A DNA stretch of 64,000 nt, taken from Archivesica marissinica. Lineage: Eukaryota > Mollusca > Bivalvia > Venerida > Vesicomyidae. Each line of letters starts with the position of its first letter. Within the stretch, counting starts at the first letter, position 1. The notes below the pieces were generated by a model, which was not told where the DNA came from, made no database searches, and saw only the letters and a list, made by a program, of their open reading frames with translations. The stretch covers positions 34,540,596 to 34,604,595 of the forward strand of contig CM026397.1 in assembly GCA_014843695.1 (NCBI GenBank), given 5' to 3'. The translations under genes were made by a program, and so were the position numbers. Shown here piece after piece: positions 11,530 through 24,100 of the stretch.

Positions 11530-12400
11530 TATTATAGCCAAGAATTTCTTAAGGTGGGAATTTTGTATGTGAAAACAGCTAATTTAAAAGAAATGTGGGG
11601 ACTCTCAAATATACACACAACTGTTATTGTTAAACTTGAACAATGGGAATCCAAATGGGAAATGAAATTCAATCCATCAAAGTGCCAGGTTATTCAGATC
11701 ACCAAACGCAAACTAGTCATATCCACGAAATATCGTCTGCATAATACCTTCTTAGAAACTGTTTCTTCAGCAAAATACCTGGGAGTAACAATATCAAGTG
11801 ATTTAAACTTTAACAAACACATAGACAACATCAGCAAAAAAGCAAGTCAAACATTGGGTTTTCTAAGACGAAACATCAAAGTACACTCAGAAAGGTTAAA
11901 ATCAACAGCATACAAGACACTGGTAAGGCCCCAGCTTGAGTATAGCTCCACGATTTGGTCACCGTATACGGCAGTTCTCATAGACCAGCTTGAGTCTGTA
12001 CAGCGCAGAGCTGCCCGCTGGGCCAAACAAGACTACGGCCGAACGTCCAGTGTCACAGAAATGTTGAACTCCCTAAATTGGAGACGCCTTGACCTTCGTC
12101 GCATCGACCAAAGATTGGTTATGTTCCACAACATCCTCCATAACCAAGTTGCCATTCAAGCTGAAAACTACCTACCCCAAATACAAGATCTTCCAGAACA
12201 TCCCATTCCCAAGCATTCCGACAGATCCAAACAGTGACTGACTACCATAAATATTCCTTCTTTCCAAGAACCATTGTCCACTGGAATGCTTTGCCCCCAG
12301 ATATTGTCACCTTGTCTGGCCCACAGTTCAGTCTGGCTGCAAGTCGGATTGAACATGTTTCTCCCTAAACAAACCTGCCCTGTTCTTAACCTGTTTTTAA
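11530..12400 (+). mobile_element. CR1/jockey-like LINE remnant (RT C-terminal half)
   Basis: Open frame to 12237 with KLEQWESKWEMKFNPSKCQV, SSAKYLGVTISSDLNFNKHI, TLVRPQLEYSSTIWSPYT, LESVQRRAARWAKQDYGRTS and LNSLNWRRLDLRRIDQRLVM. After a frameshift near 12225 the protein goes on as YHKYSFFPRTIVHWNALPPD to about 12366. It lacks the catalytic RT core, so it is 5'-truncated. This copy shows the intact WRRLDLRR motif that is expanded in the 14.4-kb relative. Confidence 0.88.
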
Positions 12401-12539
12401 CCAACCTAACATCATTCTTTTTATCATCTTTTATTTCATCTCTTACTAACATTCTTGTCAGTTGACGCGCGTCAAAGTCTAAGGTCCCCATCAGGGGTTT
12501 GACTAATAGGAAGATAGATAGAACTGTTTCTTTCAATTA

Positions 12540-13059
12540 GTGTATGGCCCATCAAACCTCAACATTATTACAGTTAGCTTAGCTCACATGCCACGCCAGA
12601 GGGGAAACACGTGTGGTACACATTTAACTATTTGGCCCTGTGTCTGTGCTTTTAAAAATTTAAAATGTGTGTGTCTGTGTAGACATAGACAAGATAGTTA
12701 TAAAATTATTTTCCCATAAATGACTTGCAATTGTGTGACATAGGCCTACTAATAGCAGCTACCGTGTAGTGATCGAACAAACAGACTCTGTTTGTGTCAA
12801 TTTGTAGAATGCACTTGCATTTATTTAGCCATTGACGTCGATACCCCAGCTTATAAATGTATGTGTTCATGGGTAGCCTTAGCCATCGGTACTAAGTCCA
12901 AATGTCTGCAATTGATTTCCAGCAATACATTATCAACACCGACACTCGTGAACTCTACTGTCGTGTCTATTGTATATTATAGACCCGGCCGCCGTGTATA
13001 TAATATCTTATAGACACGGCTGCCGTGTGGCACAACTATTATCGACACGACTGTATTAA
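12540..13059. other. Mostly unique, with a short internal repeat
   Basis: TATAGACCCGGCCGCCGTGT and TATAGACACGGCTGCCGTGT are repeated at about 12980 and 13010, just before the LINE remnant. Nothing coding recognised. Confidence 0.5.
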
Positions 13060-13330
13060 CAATGCTAAGTAATGTCACAATGATGTACAGGATCATTCAA
13101 AACCTGACAGCCATCCCAACCGAGCCATACATAAATGTTACGACCAACAGCACCCGGAGAGGCCATGACCTGAGCTACCTCGTCCCGCATTCTCGACTTC
13201 TTCTATACAATGGCTCCTTTCTTTCCAAGTGCATTAAAGCTATGGAACATGCTGCCAGCTCCAGTAGCAGCAGCCAGTACCATTGAGTGCTTCAATCCCG
13301 GGCTGTTGACTGTCGTTGCATAGACACACA
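13060..13330 (+). mobile_element. CR1/jockey-like LINE C-terminal remnant
   Basis: Reads NVTMMYRIIQNLTAIPTEPY, RRGHDLSYLVPHSRLLLYNG, then after a frameshift near 13240 KLWNMLPAPVAAASTIECFN ending at TAG 13320. Homologous to the ends of the 7.1- and 14.2-kb remnants. It starts at nearly the same codon (the R-L/V-T/A-M-Y/F motif) as those copies. Confidence 0.78.
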
Positions 13331-13421
13331 TGGTGTTTTAAGTTTATAACCTGTACATATGACAGGTTTTATTTGCACTGTGTTGTCTTCACTCACTTCG
13401 AAATTACTCAAATCGATGAAA

Positions 13422-13811
<390 letters not shown>

Positions 13812-13854
13812 TCCAATTCTATTAAGCCCAGATGCGGACCAGGATAGTGTGTAC

Positions 13855-14044
13855 AGACTGATCTGTAGTCCAGTGGTTAACACGTTGGACTGGTAATCCA
13901 GGGATCGCAGGTTCTCAGCTACTCTGGAATGGGTCTCTGTCTGTATCATTGCACTATCCTCCAAACATATAATGTCTAATCTCTTCAGGAGGCGTCGCTC
14001 ATATTGGCAACCGGTAGCGACGATAAATAAACGTAAGCACACAG
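13855..14044 (+). mobile_element. SINE family A with internal deletion
   Basis: tRNA-Thr-like head (GTAGTCCAGTGGTTAACACG) runs from box B straight into CTCTGGAATGGGTCTCTGTC and the GCAACCGGTAGCGACGATAA tail, with about 110 bp of centre missing. Confidence 0.85.
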
Positions 14045-14199
14045 AGAGTGCATCTCCTTCTGACAATGGTGTTAGTAGTAATAAGGATAAGACATTGCAT
14101 ATATACATTTATGTAGACATATATTTATTGCATAGTGAAATGTTTAAGATCAAAGGCAAAAGCAAATGAGATTATGATAAAGGTAAAAGTAAGAGTAAA

Positions 14200-15345
14200 A
14201 GGTAGTGTTGGTTCTAGCGGGTTACATATTCAACATGACTAACAGCGGGCCGTTGATACATGAGGAATATATGCTGGAAGATTATTCCAATGGTTGACCG
14301 TCCTTGGGAAAAGAGTATTTGTAGTAGTCAGTTGTGGCCTTGATGAGCGTTAATCAGTGCGACGGATAGGAATGTCTCGATAGTCGTGATATGGGGATTA
14401 GATAGTGGTCCGATGTGACAGTTACAAGATAGTACATTAGTGCCAGTCGATTGTCTACCCTCCGCCAGTCTACCCTCCGCAAGTCTACCCTCCGCAAGTC
14501 TACCCTCCGCAAGTCTACCCTCCGCCAGTGTACCCTCCGCAAGTCTACCCTTCGCAAGTCTACACTCCGCAAGTCTAGCCTCTGCAAGTCTAGCCCCCGC
14601 AAGTCTACCCTCCGCAAGTCTAGCCTCCGCAAGTCTAGCCCCTGCAAGTCTAGCCTCCGCCAGTCTATACCCTCAGCAAGTCTACCCTTCGCAAGTCTAC
14701 CCTCAGCAAGTCTACCCTCCGCACGTCTAGCCCCTGCAAGTCTACCCCCCGCAAGTCTACACTCCGCAAGTCTACCGTCCGCAAGTCTACCCTCCATAAG
14801 TCTACCATTCGCAAGTCTACCCTCCGCAAGTCTACCCTCCGCAAGTCTACACTTCACAAGTCTAGCATCCGCAAGTCTACCGTCCGCAAGTCTACACTCC
14901 GCAAGTCTACCGTCCGCATGTCTACCCTCCGCAAGTCTACACTCCGCAAGTCTACCCTCCGCAAGTCTACACTCCGCAAGTCTACCCTCCGCAAGTCTAC
15001 CCTCCGTAAGTCTACCCTCCATAAGTTTACCCTCCGCAAGTGTAGCCTCCGCAAGTCTACCGTACGCAAATCTATCCTCCACAAGTCTACCCTCCACAAG
15101 TCTATCCGTCGCAAGACTACCCTCCGTAAGTCTACCTTCCACAAGTCTAGCATCCGCAAGTCTGCCCGCCACAAGTCTACCTTCCGCAAGTCTACCCTCC
15201 GCAAGTCTGTCCTCCACAAGTCTGCCCTCCGCAAGTCGACCCTCCGCAAGTCTATCCTCCGCAAGTCTACCCTCCACAAGTCTACCATCTGCAAGTCTAC
15301 CCTCCGCAAGTCTACCCTGCTCCAGCCAAATGTTTCGTTCATAGT
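14200..15345 (-). mobile_element. CR1/jockey-like LINE remnant interrupted by a 15-bp coding minisatellite
   Basis: On the minus strand NETFGWSRVDLRRVDL leads into about 58 tandem 15-bp units and then out into WRRVDNRLALMYYLVTVTSD and SRLSRHSYPSH. Both sides match the 11.5-kb LINE motif LNSLNWRRLDLRRIDQRLVM, so the array appears to have grown inside the RT C-terminal coding sequence. Confidence 0.75.
14446..15318. repeat. 15-bp coding-phase minisatellite
   Basis: About 58 units of CTACCCTCCGCAAGT (minus strand reads RRVDL or GRLAE depending on frame). Unit length divisible by three keeps long frames open. Derived from LINE protein codons (see 14200-15345). Confidence 0.93.
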
Positions 15346-15454
15346 AGTGCATTGCCCATCATGCAGCCCAACGTTGAATGGCCTTTTAAAGCTGGTGAAT
15401 TGAGAGTTCTGTGTAGAGCGCCCAGATGGGGAAAACTAATATATGGCTCAGCTA

Positions 15455-15643
15455 CGTATGTCCAAAGTCGGTTATGTCGAATTCTCCGGTTATTTCGAAG
15501 TCGGATCAAAGTCCCGTTTCACACACTATCATTTTACATATAACTGGCTATGTTTATATCGAATTTCGTTGAGTCAAACTTCGGTTATGTCGAAGTATTT
15601 TATTCGGTCCGACGGAATTCGACATAACGGATGTAGACTGTCA
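15455..15643 (+). mobile_element. pogo/Tigger-like MITE copy
   Basis: Contains AGTCGGTTATGTCGAATTCT and TTCGACATAACGGATGTAGA, matching the complete copies at 39292 (reverse) and 51115. The left end is altered. Confidence 0.7.
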
Positions 15644-15701
15644 TTGGGCACCCATGGCATGGATATGACAAAATGAGAATCCACAGAGGGTTAGTTTATA
15701 C

Positions 15702-15934
15702 ACAGGAACTTGAAATGTTATCCATAAGCCACCAAAGGTCTCTTACCTATATCCTAGGACACCCCCCTCTATTAAAAAAAGTACTTTTAATAGAGGGGGG
15801 TGTCCTAGGATATAGGTAAGAGACCTTTGGTGGCTTATGGATAAAATTGTGTACTTTTTTTAATAGAGGGGGGTGTCCTAGGATATAGGTGAGAGACCTT
15901 TGGTGGCTTATGGATACAATTTCAAGTTCCTGTG
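15702..15934. mobile_element. Palindromic hAT-like foldback element
   Basis: Ends ACAGGAACTTGAAAT and ATTTCAAGTTCCTGTG; 8-bp flanks GTTTATAC at 15694-15701 and 15935-15942. Three arms of the same ~65 bp (GGGGTGTCCTAGGATATAGG, GGTGGCTTATGGATA), one inverted and two direct, would form a strong hairpin. Confidence 0.8.
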
Positions 15935-15947
15935 GTTTATACAAATT

Positions 15948-16125
15948 TAAACCGGGGTCTCGTGTACGTGTTCTATACCATGCACTTAAAAGAACTAGAG
16001 GAGACTATGGAATGGTTCTCTGTCTGTATCATCTAAATATCTAAAATGCCTAATCTCTTCAGGAGGCGTCGCTCACATGGGCAACCGGTAGCGACGATAA
16101 ATCAACGTAAAACACACAGAGTAAA
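15948..16125 (+). mobile_element. SINE family A fragment
   Basis: Starts at TTTAAACCGGGGTCTCGTGT and ends GCAACCGGTAGCGACGATAA; head absent. Confidence 0.8.
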
Positions 16126-16154
16126 ATTTAAACTTTATTAACACAATATATACT

Positions 16155-16250
16155 CATTATAAATGCCCAGGAAAGGTGTTGTTAGGTAAAATACCCGTAG
16201 CTCAAATGGGCAACCGGTAGCGACGTTAAATAAACTTAAATAAAAACCAA
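16155..16250 (+). mobile_element. SINE B body joined to the family A tail
   Basis: GCCCAGGAAAGGTGTTGTTA (B body) leads directly into CTCAAATGGGCAACCGGTAG and ACGTTAAATAAACTTAAA (A-type tail), as in the copy at 24363. Confidence 0.75.
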
Positions 16251-16445
16251 AACAATGACTTGTCGCTAACTACCAAAATAACACCTGAGAAAGGTGGAGT
16301 TGCCCTTCTCTAGCATATAAAACTTGACAAAATCATCACATCGAGGTCTCTTAATAATGACCGCATTGTATGCATGCATACAGCTGTAACTATCGCCTAA
16401 TAACTTCATGTTTGTTATTCAGGTGTTCCTACAAAGCAGTACTTT

Positions 16446-16730
16446 AGGTGTTATATGTTTATTTATCGTCACAACAGGTTGCCCATATGAGCGACGCCTC
16501 CTGAAGAGATTAGTCATTTTAGATTTTAGGATGATAATGCAATGACACAGACAGAGACCCATTCTCGAGTCTCCTCTGGTTCTTTTACGTGCACGGTGTA
16601 CAGCACCGACACGAGACCTCGGTTTAAAGGTCTATCTGAAAGACTTGTTAATTGTATTAGAGTCATACAGGGGAGCGAACCTGGATTACCAGTCCAACGT
16701 GTTAACCACTGGACTACATATACGTCTGTG
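16446..16730 (-). mobile_element. SINE family A, near full length
   Basis: Minus strand: head with GTAGTCCAGTGGTTAACACG and CTGGTAATCCAGG, then CTTTCAGATAGACC, CAGAGGAGACTCGAGAATGG and CTTCAGGAGGCGTCGCTCAT to the tail. About 285 bp. Confidence 0.88.
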
Positions 16731-16735
16731 CAATT

Positions 16736-17673
16736 CTTAGGGAATCTATAGACACATTATATAGTATGTACTCTATGTATTCAGAGCATGGTACAGTTGT
16801 ATTTATATGAGATGTCAACTCGAAATTTGTACATACTCATACAGAGAAATGTATTCTTTTAATTTCGTAAACTATACTAAATTAATGGCAATAGATAGGC
16901 CTACTCTTCACTTATGCATGGGAGATAACTAAACCTTTGTGTCATATGATGGTCAATCAGAAAGTTTAATAAACCATATTTGCGTACCAATTGAACAATT
17001 GGGCTGTATTTAATATAGCGAGAGCGTTGACGATCACTGTCTAAATGTTTCTAACCATCGTCCAGGTGTGTGCAGTCTGCGTTGTCCTATTAATATGTAC
17101 AATGTATGTTAATGTTTAGTGTTGTATATATTGAATAATGTGAGGCTTGATGGGCCATACAATAATTGAAAAAAAACAGTTGGGAGGTTCCAGCTTTCTT
17201 TAAAATGAGCTATTTCCACATGTATGCAAACGATCCACCACCACTTTTTAAATGCAACCCTTTGGCGCTCACTAAAAGTGTATACACAATTGCTGTGTCA
17301 ATAGGAAATTATACACACGGCGACACAATTTTAAAAACAAGGCATGTCAGAAGATGTCATAGGATTAGAGCTGTTGTAAGATATGATATGGTTCGTTCTG
17401 GACAACATGAACATTCCTCGTTTTAATATAATTTTATTATAAACACAATCATGATTTTGTGCTGAAATCGTATGGCTCATTTCAGTCATAACGTTGCTGT
17501 TGTTTTAACAAATGAATGCTCTTTTTCTGCGATTCATCGAGGTATGAATATTTTAATTGTTTAATTAGGTATAAAATCTGACATGTCATACTCCGATTAA
17601 ACGCAGAAAAAAAGAACATTTCCATTGTTATGATTACAACTAATATTTACAAATTACAATACAAATTGTCTTT
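16736..17673. other. 3' flank of the channel gene, no second gene recognised
   Basis: Unique-looking AT-rich sequence. The short frame at 17166 has no domain or splice context. Confidence 0.5.
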
Positions 17674-17679
17674 TTTATT
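17674..17679 (-). terminator. Candidate polyadenylation signal of the TRPA1-like gene
   Basis: AATAAA on the minus strand, 258 bp past the stop codon. It is the first perfect hexamer I see downstream; AT-rich sequence makes chance matches likely, so RNA ends would be needed to confirm it. Confidence 0.3.
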
Positions 17680-17937
17680 ACACCATACCAAAAGTAGTCG
17701 GCTATGAATATTAATGCGAATAGAATAATTTTGCATTTCATTGGGTTATCAACGACGATCACACGGTCTGAAACAGCCAATCAGAATCGCGATATTGCAA
17801 GAATTTGTAATTATAACGTCAATAGTTTGGCATTAACAATTCCTAATGATAATAAGCTATGTCACATTAGTGTCACAAAACAACCATACGTCAATGGTTA
17901 GTCCTTGTATGTACAGAATGAATCCGTGCCAATCCGA

Positions 17938-18160
17938 TCAAATCATACTCTTTTTCCACCGCGAAACTACTGCACTTTGACGGACTATGTTGTGTCGTGC
18001 TGGAGTCCATCTTGACGACTTCTGTAGGCAATCAGGTATATCATGAGATTGGGAACAGCCCTCGTCATGGTTATCATCCTCTGTGCGTATCTCCATCTTC
18101 TGCACAATCAGGCGCAACAGATCGTACTGCTTTTCCATATTAGATGATATGTCTTTTATT
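17938..18160 (-). CDS. TRPA1: TRPA1-like exon 21 (last coding exon, coiled coil and stop)
   Basis: 223 nt including TGA, acceptor cttttcag. Encodes IKDISSNMEKQYDLLRLIVQ and KMEIRTEDDNHDEG, a heptad-rich coiled coil matching the family's EKQ-L--LI-QKMEI motif, then a polar tail ending WKKSMI. The intron before it contains a CR1-like remnant and a 5.3-kb minisatellite. A candidate polyadenylation signal (AATAAA on minus) is at 17674-17679. Confidence 0.93.
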
Positions 18161-21100
18161 CTGAAAAGCACCGTAATTACATTTACAAGTTTAAAGGGAA
18201 TTTAAGATTTAGGCTGAGCCTCTAATTACCCTTATTTGGTTGTTACATTCCAATTGAGGTCTAATCTGGATTTGAGTGAATCAACCGAGTTCGCAGAAAC
18301 TACCCTCTCCGGCAGGTAATTCAAGGAATGCACGATTCTAATGCTGAAATAGTTTTGACGTAGCAGTAGTCCTTTGTGGAGAATTTGTTTATACACTTTC
18401 ATGGAATGTCCTCTAGCTGCTGAGATAGATCTTTTGAAATAGTTATCAGAGTTCATTTGATATTTTGTTCCCAATATAATGTTGAATGTTTCAATTAAGT
18501 TCCATCTTTAGCGCCGCCGTTTCAAACTGAGCATGTTTAAACTAGTTAATTGTTCTTCATATATACGTACGGTTTCTTAATTCTGGAACAAGACGAGTAG
18601 CATATTTCTGAACTCTTTCCAAACAGTTAATATCCTTGATTGCACGGCATAACCCGTTAATGATCTTACATATGTTAGGTACACAACGTATTGGAAGCTG
18701 TAATACCGATACATATGTTAGGTACACAACGTATTGGAAGCTGTAATACCGATATATATGTTAGGTACACAACGTATTGGAAGCTGTAATACCGATATAT
18801 ATGTTAGGTACACAACATATTAGTATCATCATACAACATATTGGAAGCTGTAATACCGATATATATGTTAGGTACACAACTTATTAGTATCATCATACAA
18901 CGTATTGGAAGCTGTAATACCGATATATATGTTAGGTACACAACTTATTAGTATCATTATACAACATATTGGAAGCTGTAATACCGATATATATGTTAGG
19001 TACACAACGTATTAGTATCATCATACAACGTATTGGAAGCTGTAATACCGATATATATGTTAGGTACACAACGTATTGGAAGCTGTAATACCGATAAATA
19101 TGTTAGGTGCACAACGTATTAGTATCATCATACAACGTATTGGAAGCTGTAATACCGATATATATGTTAGGTGCACAACGTATTAGTATCATCATACAAC
19201 GTATTGGAAGCTGTAATACCGATACATATGTTAGGTACACAACGTATTGGAAGCTGTAATACCGATATATATGTTAGGTGCACAACGTATTAGTATCATC
19301 ATACAACGTATTGGAAGTTGTAATACCGACACATATGTTAGGTACACAACGTATTGGAAGCTGTAATACCGACACATATGTTAGGTATACAACGTATTAG
19401 TATCATCATACAACGTATTGGAAGCTGTAATACCGACACATATGTTAGGTACACAACGTATTGGAAGCTGTAATACCGATACATATGTTAGGTACACAAC
19501 GTATTAGAAGCTGTAATACCGACACATATGTTAGGTACACAACGTATTAGTATCATCATACAACGTATTGGAAGCTGTAATACCGATACATATGTTAGGT
19601 ACACAACGTATTGGAAGCTGTAATACCGATACATATGTTAGGTACACAACTTATTAGTATCATCATACAACGTATTGGAAGCTGTAATACCGATACATAT
19701 GTTAGGTACACAACTTATTAGTATCATCATACAATGTATTGGAAGCTGTAATACCGACACATATGTTAGGTACACAACGTATTGGAAGCTTTAATACCGA
19801 TACATATGTTAGGTACACAACTTATTAGTATCATCATACAACGTATTGGAAGCTGTAATACCGATACATATGTTAGGTACACAACGTATTGGAAGCTGTA
19901 ATACCGATATATATGTTAGGTACACAACGTATTGGAAGCTGTAATACCGATACATATGTTAGGTACACAACTTATTAGTATCATCATACAACGTATTGGA
20001 AGCTGTAATACCGATACATATGTTAGGTACACAACTTATTAGTATCATCATACAATGTATTGGAAGCTGTAATACCGATATATATGTTAGGTATGCAACG
20101 TATTAGTACCATCATACAACGTATTGGAAGCTGTAATACCGATATATATGTTAGGTACACAACGTATTAGTATCATCATACAACGTATTAGAAGCTGTAA
20201 TACCGATATATATGTTAGGTATACAACGTATTTGAAGCTGTAATACCGATACATATGTTAGGTACACAACGTATTGAAGCTGTAATACCGATACATATGT
20301 TAGGTACACAACGTATTGGAAGCTGTAATACCGATACATATGTTAGGTACACAACGTATTGGAAGCTGTAATACCGATATATATGTTAGGTACACAACGT
20401 ATTGGAAGCTGTAATACCGATATATATGTTAGGTACACAACGTATTGGAAGCTGTAATACCGATATATATGTTAGGTACACAACGTATTGGAAGCTGTAA
20501 TACCGATATATATGTTAGGTACACAACGTATGGAAGCTGTAATACCGATACATATGTTAGGTACACAATGTATTGGAAGCTGTAATACCGATATATATGT
20601 TAGGTACAACGTATTAGTATCATCATACAACGTATTGGAAGCTGTAATACCGATATATATGTTAGGTATACAACGTATTTGAAGCTGTAATACCGATACA
20701 TATGTTAGGTACACAACGTATTGGAAGCTGTAATACCGATACATATGTTAGGTACACAACGTATTGGAAGCTGTAATACCGATATATATGTTAGGTACAC
20801 AACGTATTGGAAGCTGTAATACCGATACATATGTTAGGTACACAACGTATTGGAAGCTGTAATACCGATATATATGTTAGGTACACAACGTATTGGAAGC
20901 TGTAATACCGATACATATGTTAGGTACACAACGTATTGGAAGCTGTAATACCGATATATATGTTAGGTACACAACGTATTAGTATCATCATACAACGTAT
21001 TGGAAGCTGTAATACCGATACATATGTTAGGTACACAACGTATTGGAAGCTGTAATACCGATACATATGTTAGGTACACAACGTATTGGAAGCTGTAATA

Positions 21101-24100
21101 CCGATATATATGTTAGGTGCACAACGTATTAGTATCATCATACAACGTATTGGAAGCTGTAATACCGATACATATGTTAGGTACACAACGTATTGGAAGC
21201 TGTAATACCGATATATATGTTAGGTGCACAACGTATTAGTATCATCATACAACGTATTGGAAGTTGTAATACCGACACATATGTTAGGTACACAACGTAT
21301 TGGAAGCTGTAATACCGACACATATGTTAGGTACACAACGTATTGGTAGCTGTAATACCGATACATATGTTAGGTACACAACGTATTAGAAGCTGTAATA
21401 CCGACACATATGTTAGATACACAACGTATTAGTATCATCATACAACGTATTGGAAGCTGTAATACCGATACATATGTTAGGTACACAACGTATTGGAAGC
21501 TGTAATACCGATATATATGTTAGGTGCACAACGTATTAGTATCATCATACAACGTATTGGAAGTTGTAATACCGACACATATGTTAGGTACACAACGTAT
21601 TGGAAGCTGTAATACCGACACATATGTTAGGTACACAACGTATTGGAAGCTTTAATACCGATACATATGTTAGGTACACAACTTATTAGTATCATCATAC
21701 AACGTATTGGAAGCTGTAATACCGATATATATGTTAGGTACACAACGTATTGGAAGCTGTAATACCGATACATATGTTAGGTACACAACGTATTGGAAGC
21801 TGTAATACCGATATATATGTTAGGTACACAACGTATTGGAAGCTGTAATACCGATACATATGTTAGGTACACAACGTATTGGAAGCTGTAATACCGATAT
21901 ATATGTTAGGTACACAACGTATTGGAAGCTGTAATACCGATACATATGTTAGGTACACAACGTATTGGAAGCTGTAATACCGATATATATGTTAGGTACA
22001 CAACGTATTGGAAGCTGTAATACCGATACATATGTTAGGTACACAACGTATTGGAAGCTGTAATACCGATATATATGTTAGGTACACAACGTATTGGAAG
22101 CTGTAATACCGATATATATGTTAGGTACACAACGTATAAGTATCATCATACAACGTATTGGAAGCTGTAATACCGATATATATGTTAGGTACACAACGTA
22201 TTAGTATCATCATACAACGTATTGGAAGCTGTAATACCGATACATATGTTAGGTACACAACGCATTGGAAGCTGTAATACCGATACATATGTTAGGTACA
22301 CAACGTATTGGAAGCTGTAATACCGATATATATGTTAGGTGCACAACGTATTAGTATCATCATACAACGTATTGGAAGCTGTAATACCGATACATATGTT
22401 AGGTACACAACGTATTGGAAGCTGTAATACCGATATATATGTTAGGTGCACAACGTATTAGTATCATCATACAACGTTTTGGAAGTTGTAATACCGACAC
22501 ATATGTTAGGTACACAACGTATTGGAAGCTGTAATACCGACACATATGTTAGGTACACAACGTATTGGTAGCTGTAATACCGATACATATGTTAGGTACA
22601 CAACGTATTAGAAGCTGTAATACCGACACATATGTTAGATACACAACGTATTAGTATCATCATACAACGTATTGGAAGCTGTAATACCGATACATATGTT
22701 AGGTACACAACGTATTGGAAGCTGTAATACCGATATATATGTTAGGTGCACAACGTATTAGTATCATCATACAACGTATTGGAAGTTGTAATACCGACAC
22801 ATATGTTAGGTACACAACGTATTGGAAGCTGTAATACCGACACATATGTTAGGTACACAACGTATTGGAAGCTTTAATACCGATACATATGTTAGGTACA
22901 CAACGTATTGGAAGCTTTAATACCGATACATATGTTAGGTACACAACTTATTAGTATCATCATACAACGTATTGGAAGCTGTAATACCGATATATATGTT
23001 AGGTACACAACGTATTGGAAGCTGTAATACCGATATATATGTTAGGTACACAACGTATTGGAAGCTGTAATACCGATATATATGTTAGGTATACAACGTA
23101 TTAGTATCATCATACAACGTATTGGAAGCTGTAATACCGATATATATGTTAGGTATACAACGTATTTGAAGCTGTAATACCGATACATATGTTAGGTACA
23201 CAACGTATTGGAAGCTGTAATACCGATACATATGTTAGGTACACAACGTATTGGAAGCTGTAATACCGATACATATGTTAGGTACACAACGTATTGGAAG
23301 CTGTAATACCGACACATATGTTAGGTACACAACGTATTGGAAGCTGTAATACCGATATATATGTTAGGTACACAACGTATTAGTATCATCATACAACGCA
23401 TTGGAAGCTGTAATACCGACACATATGTTAGGTACACAACGTATTGGAAGCTGTAATACCGATATATATGTTAGGTATACAACGTATTAGTATCATCATA
23501 CAACGCATTGGAAGCTGTAATACCGATATATATGTTAGGTACACAACGTATTTGAAGCTGTAATACCGACACATATGTTAGGTACACAACGTATTGGAAG
23601 CTGTAATACCGATACATATGTTAGGTACACAACGTATTGGAAGCTGTAATACCGACACATATGTTAGGTACACAACGTATTGGAAGCTGTAATACCGACA
23701 CATATGTTAGGTACACAACGTATTGGAAGCTGTAATACCGACACATATGTTAGGTACACAACGTATTGGAAGCTGTAATACCGACACATATATTAGGTAC
23801 ACAACGTATTAGTATCATCATACAACGTATTGGAAGCTGTAATACCGATACATATGTTAGGTACACAACTTATTAGTATCATCATACAACGTATTGGAAG
23901 CTGTAATACCGATACATATGTTAGGTACACAACGTATTAGTATCATCATACAACGTATTGGAAGCTTTAATACCTGGTTTAATATATGGTGCCAAAATCA
24001 GTCATTTTGTTTAATTATGCATAAATGTGACGTTCTTGTGTGGGCGTTTTCAAATGTTGTTAAAACTTGTGGCTCAAACCATTTGTATTATCATGCTATA

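Noticed and set aside
13855..13930. tRNA-Thr-like sequences as functional tRNA genes
   Set aside because: They are SINE heads: each continues into the family A body and tail, and the acceptor stem is not formed.
14354..15403. Frames encoding GRLAE/RRVDL or SASLP/LRKST repeats as a host protein
   Set aside because: 15-bp repeat inside a LINE remnant; open in multiple frames on both strands.
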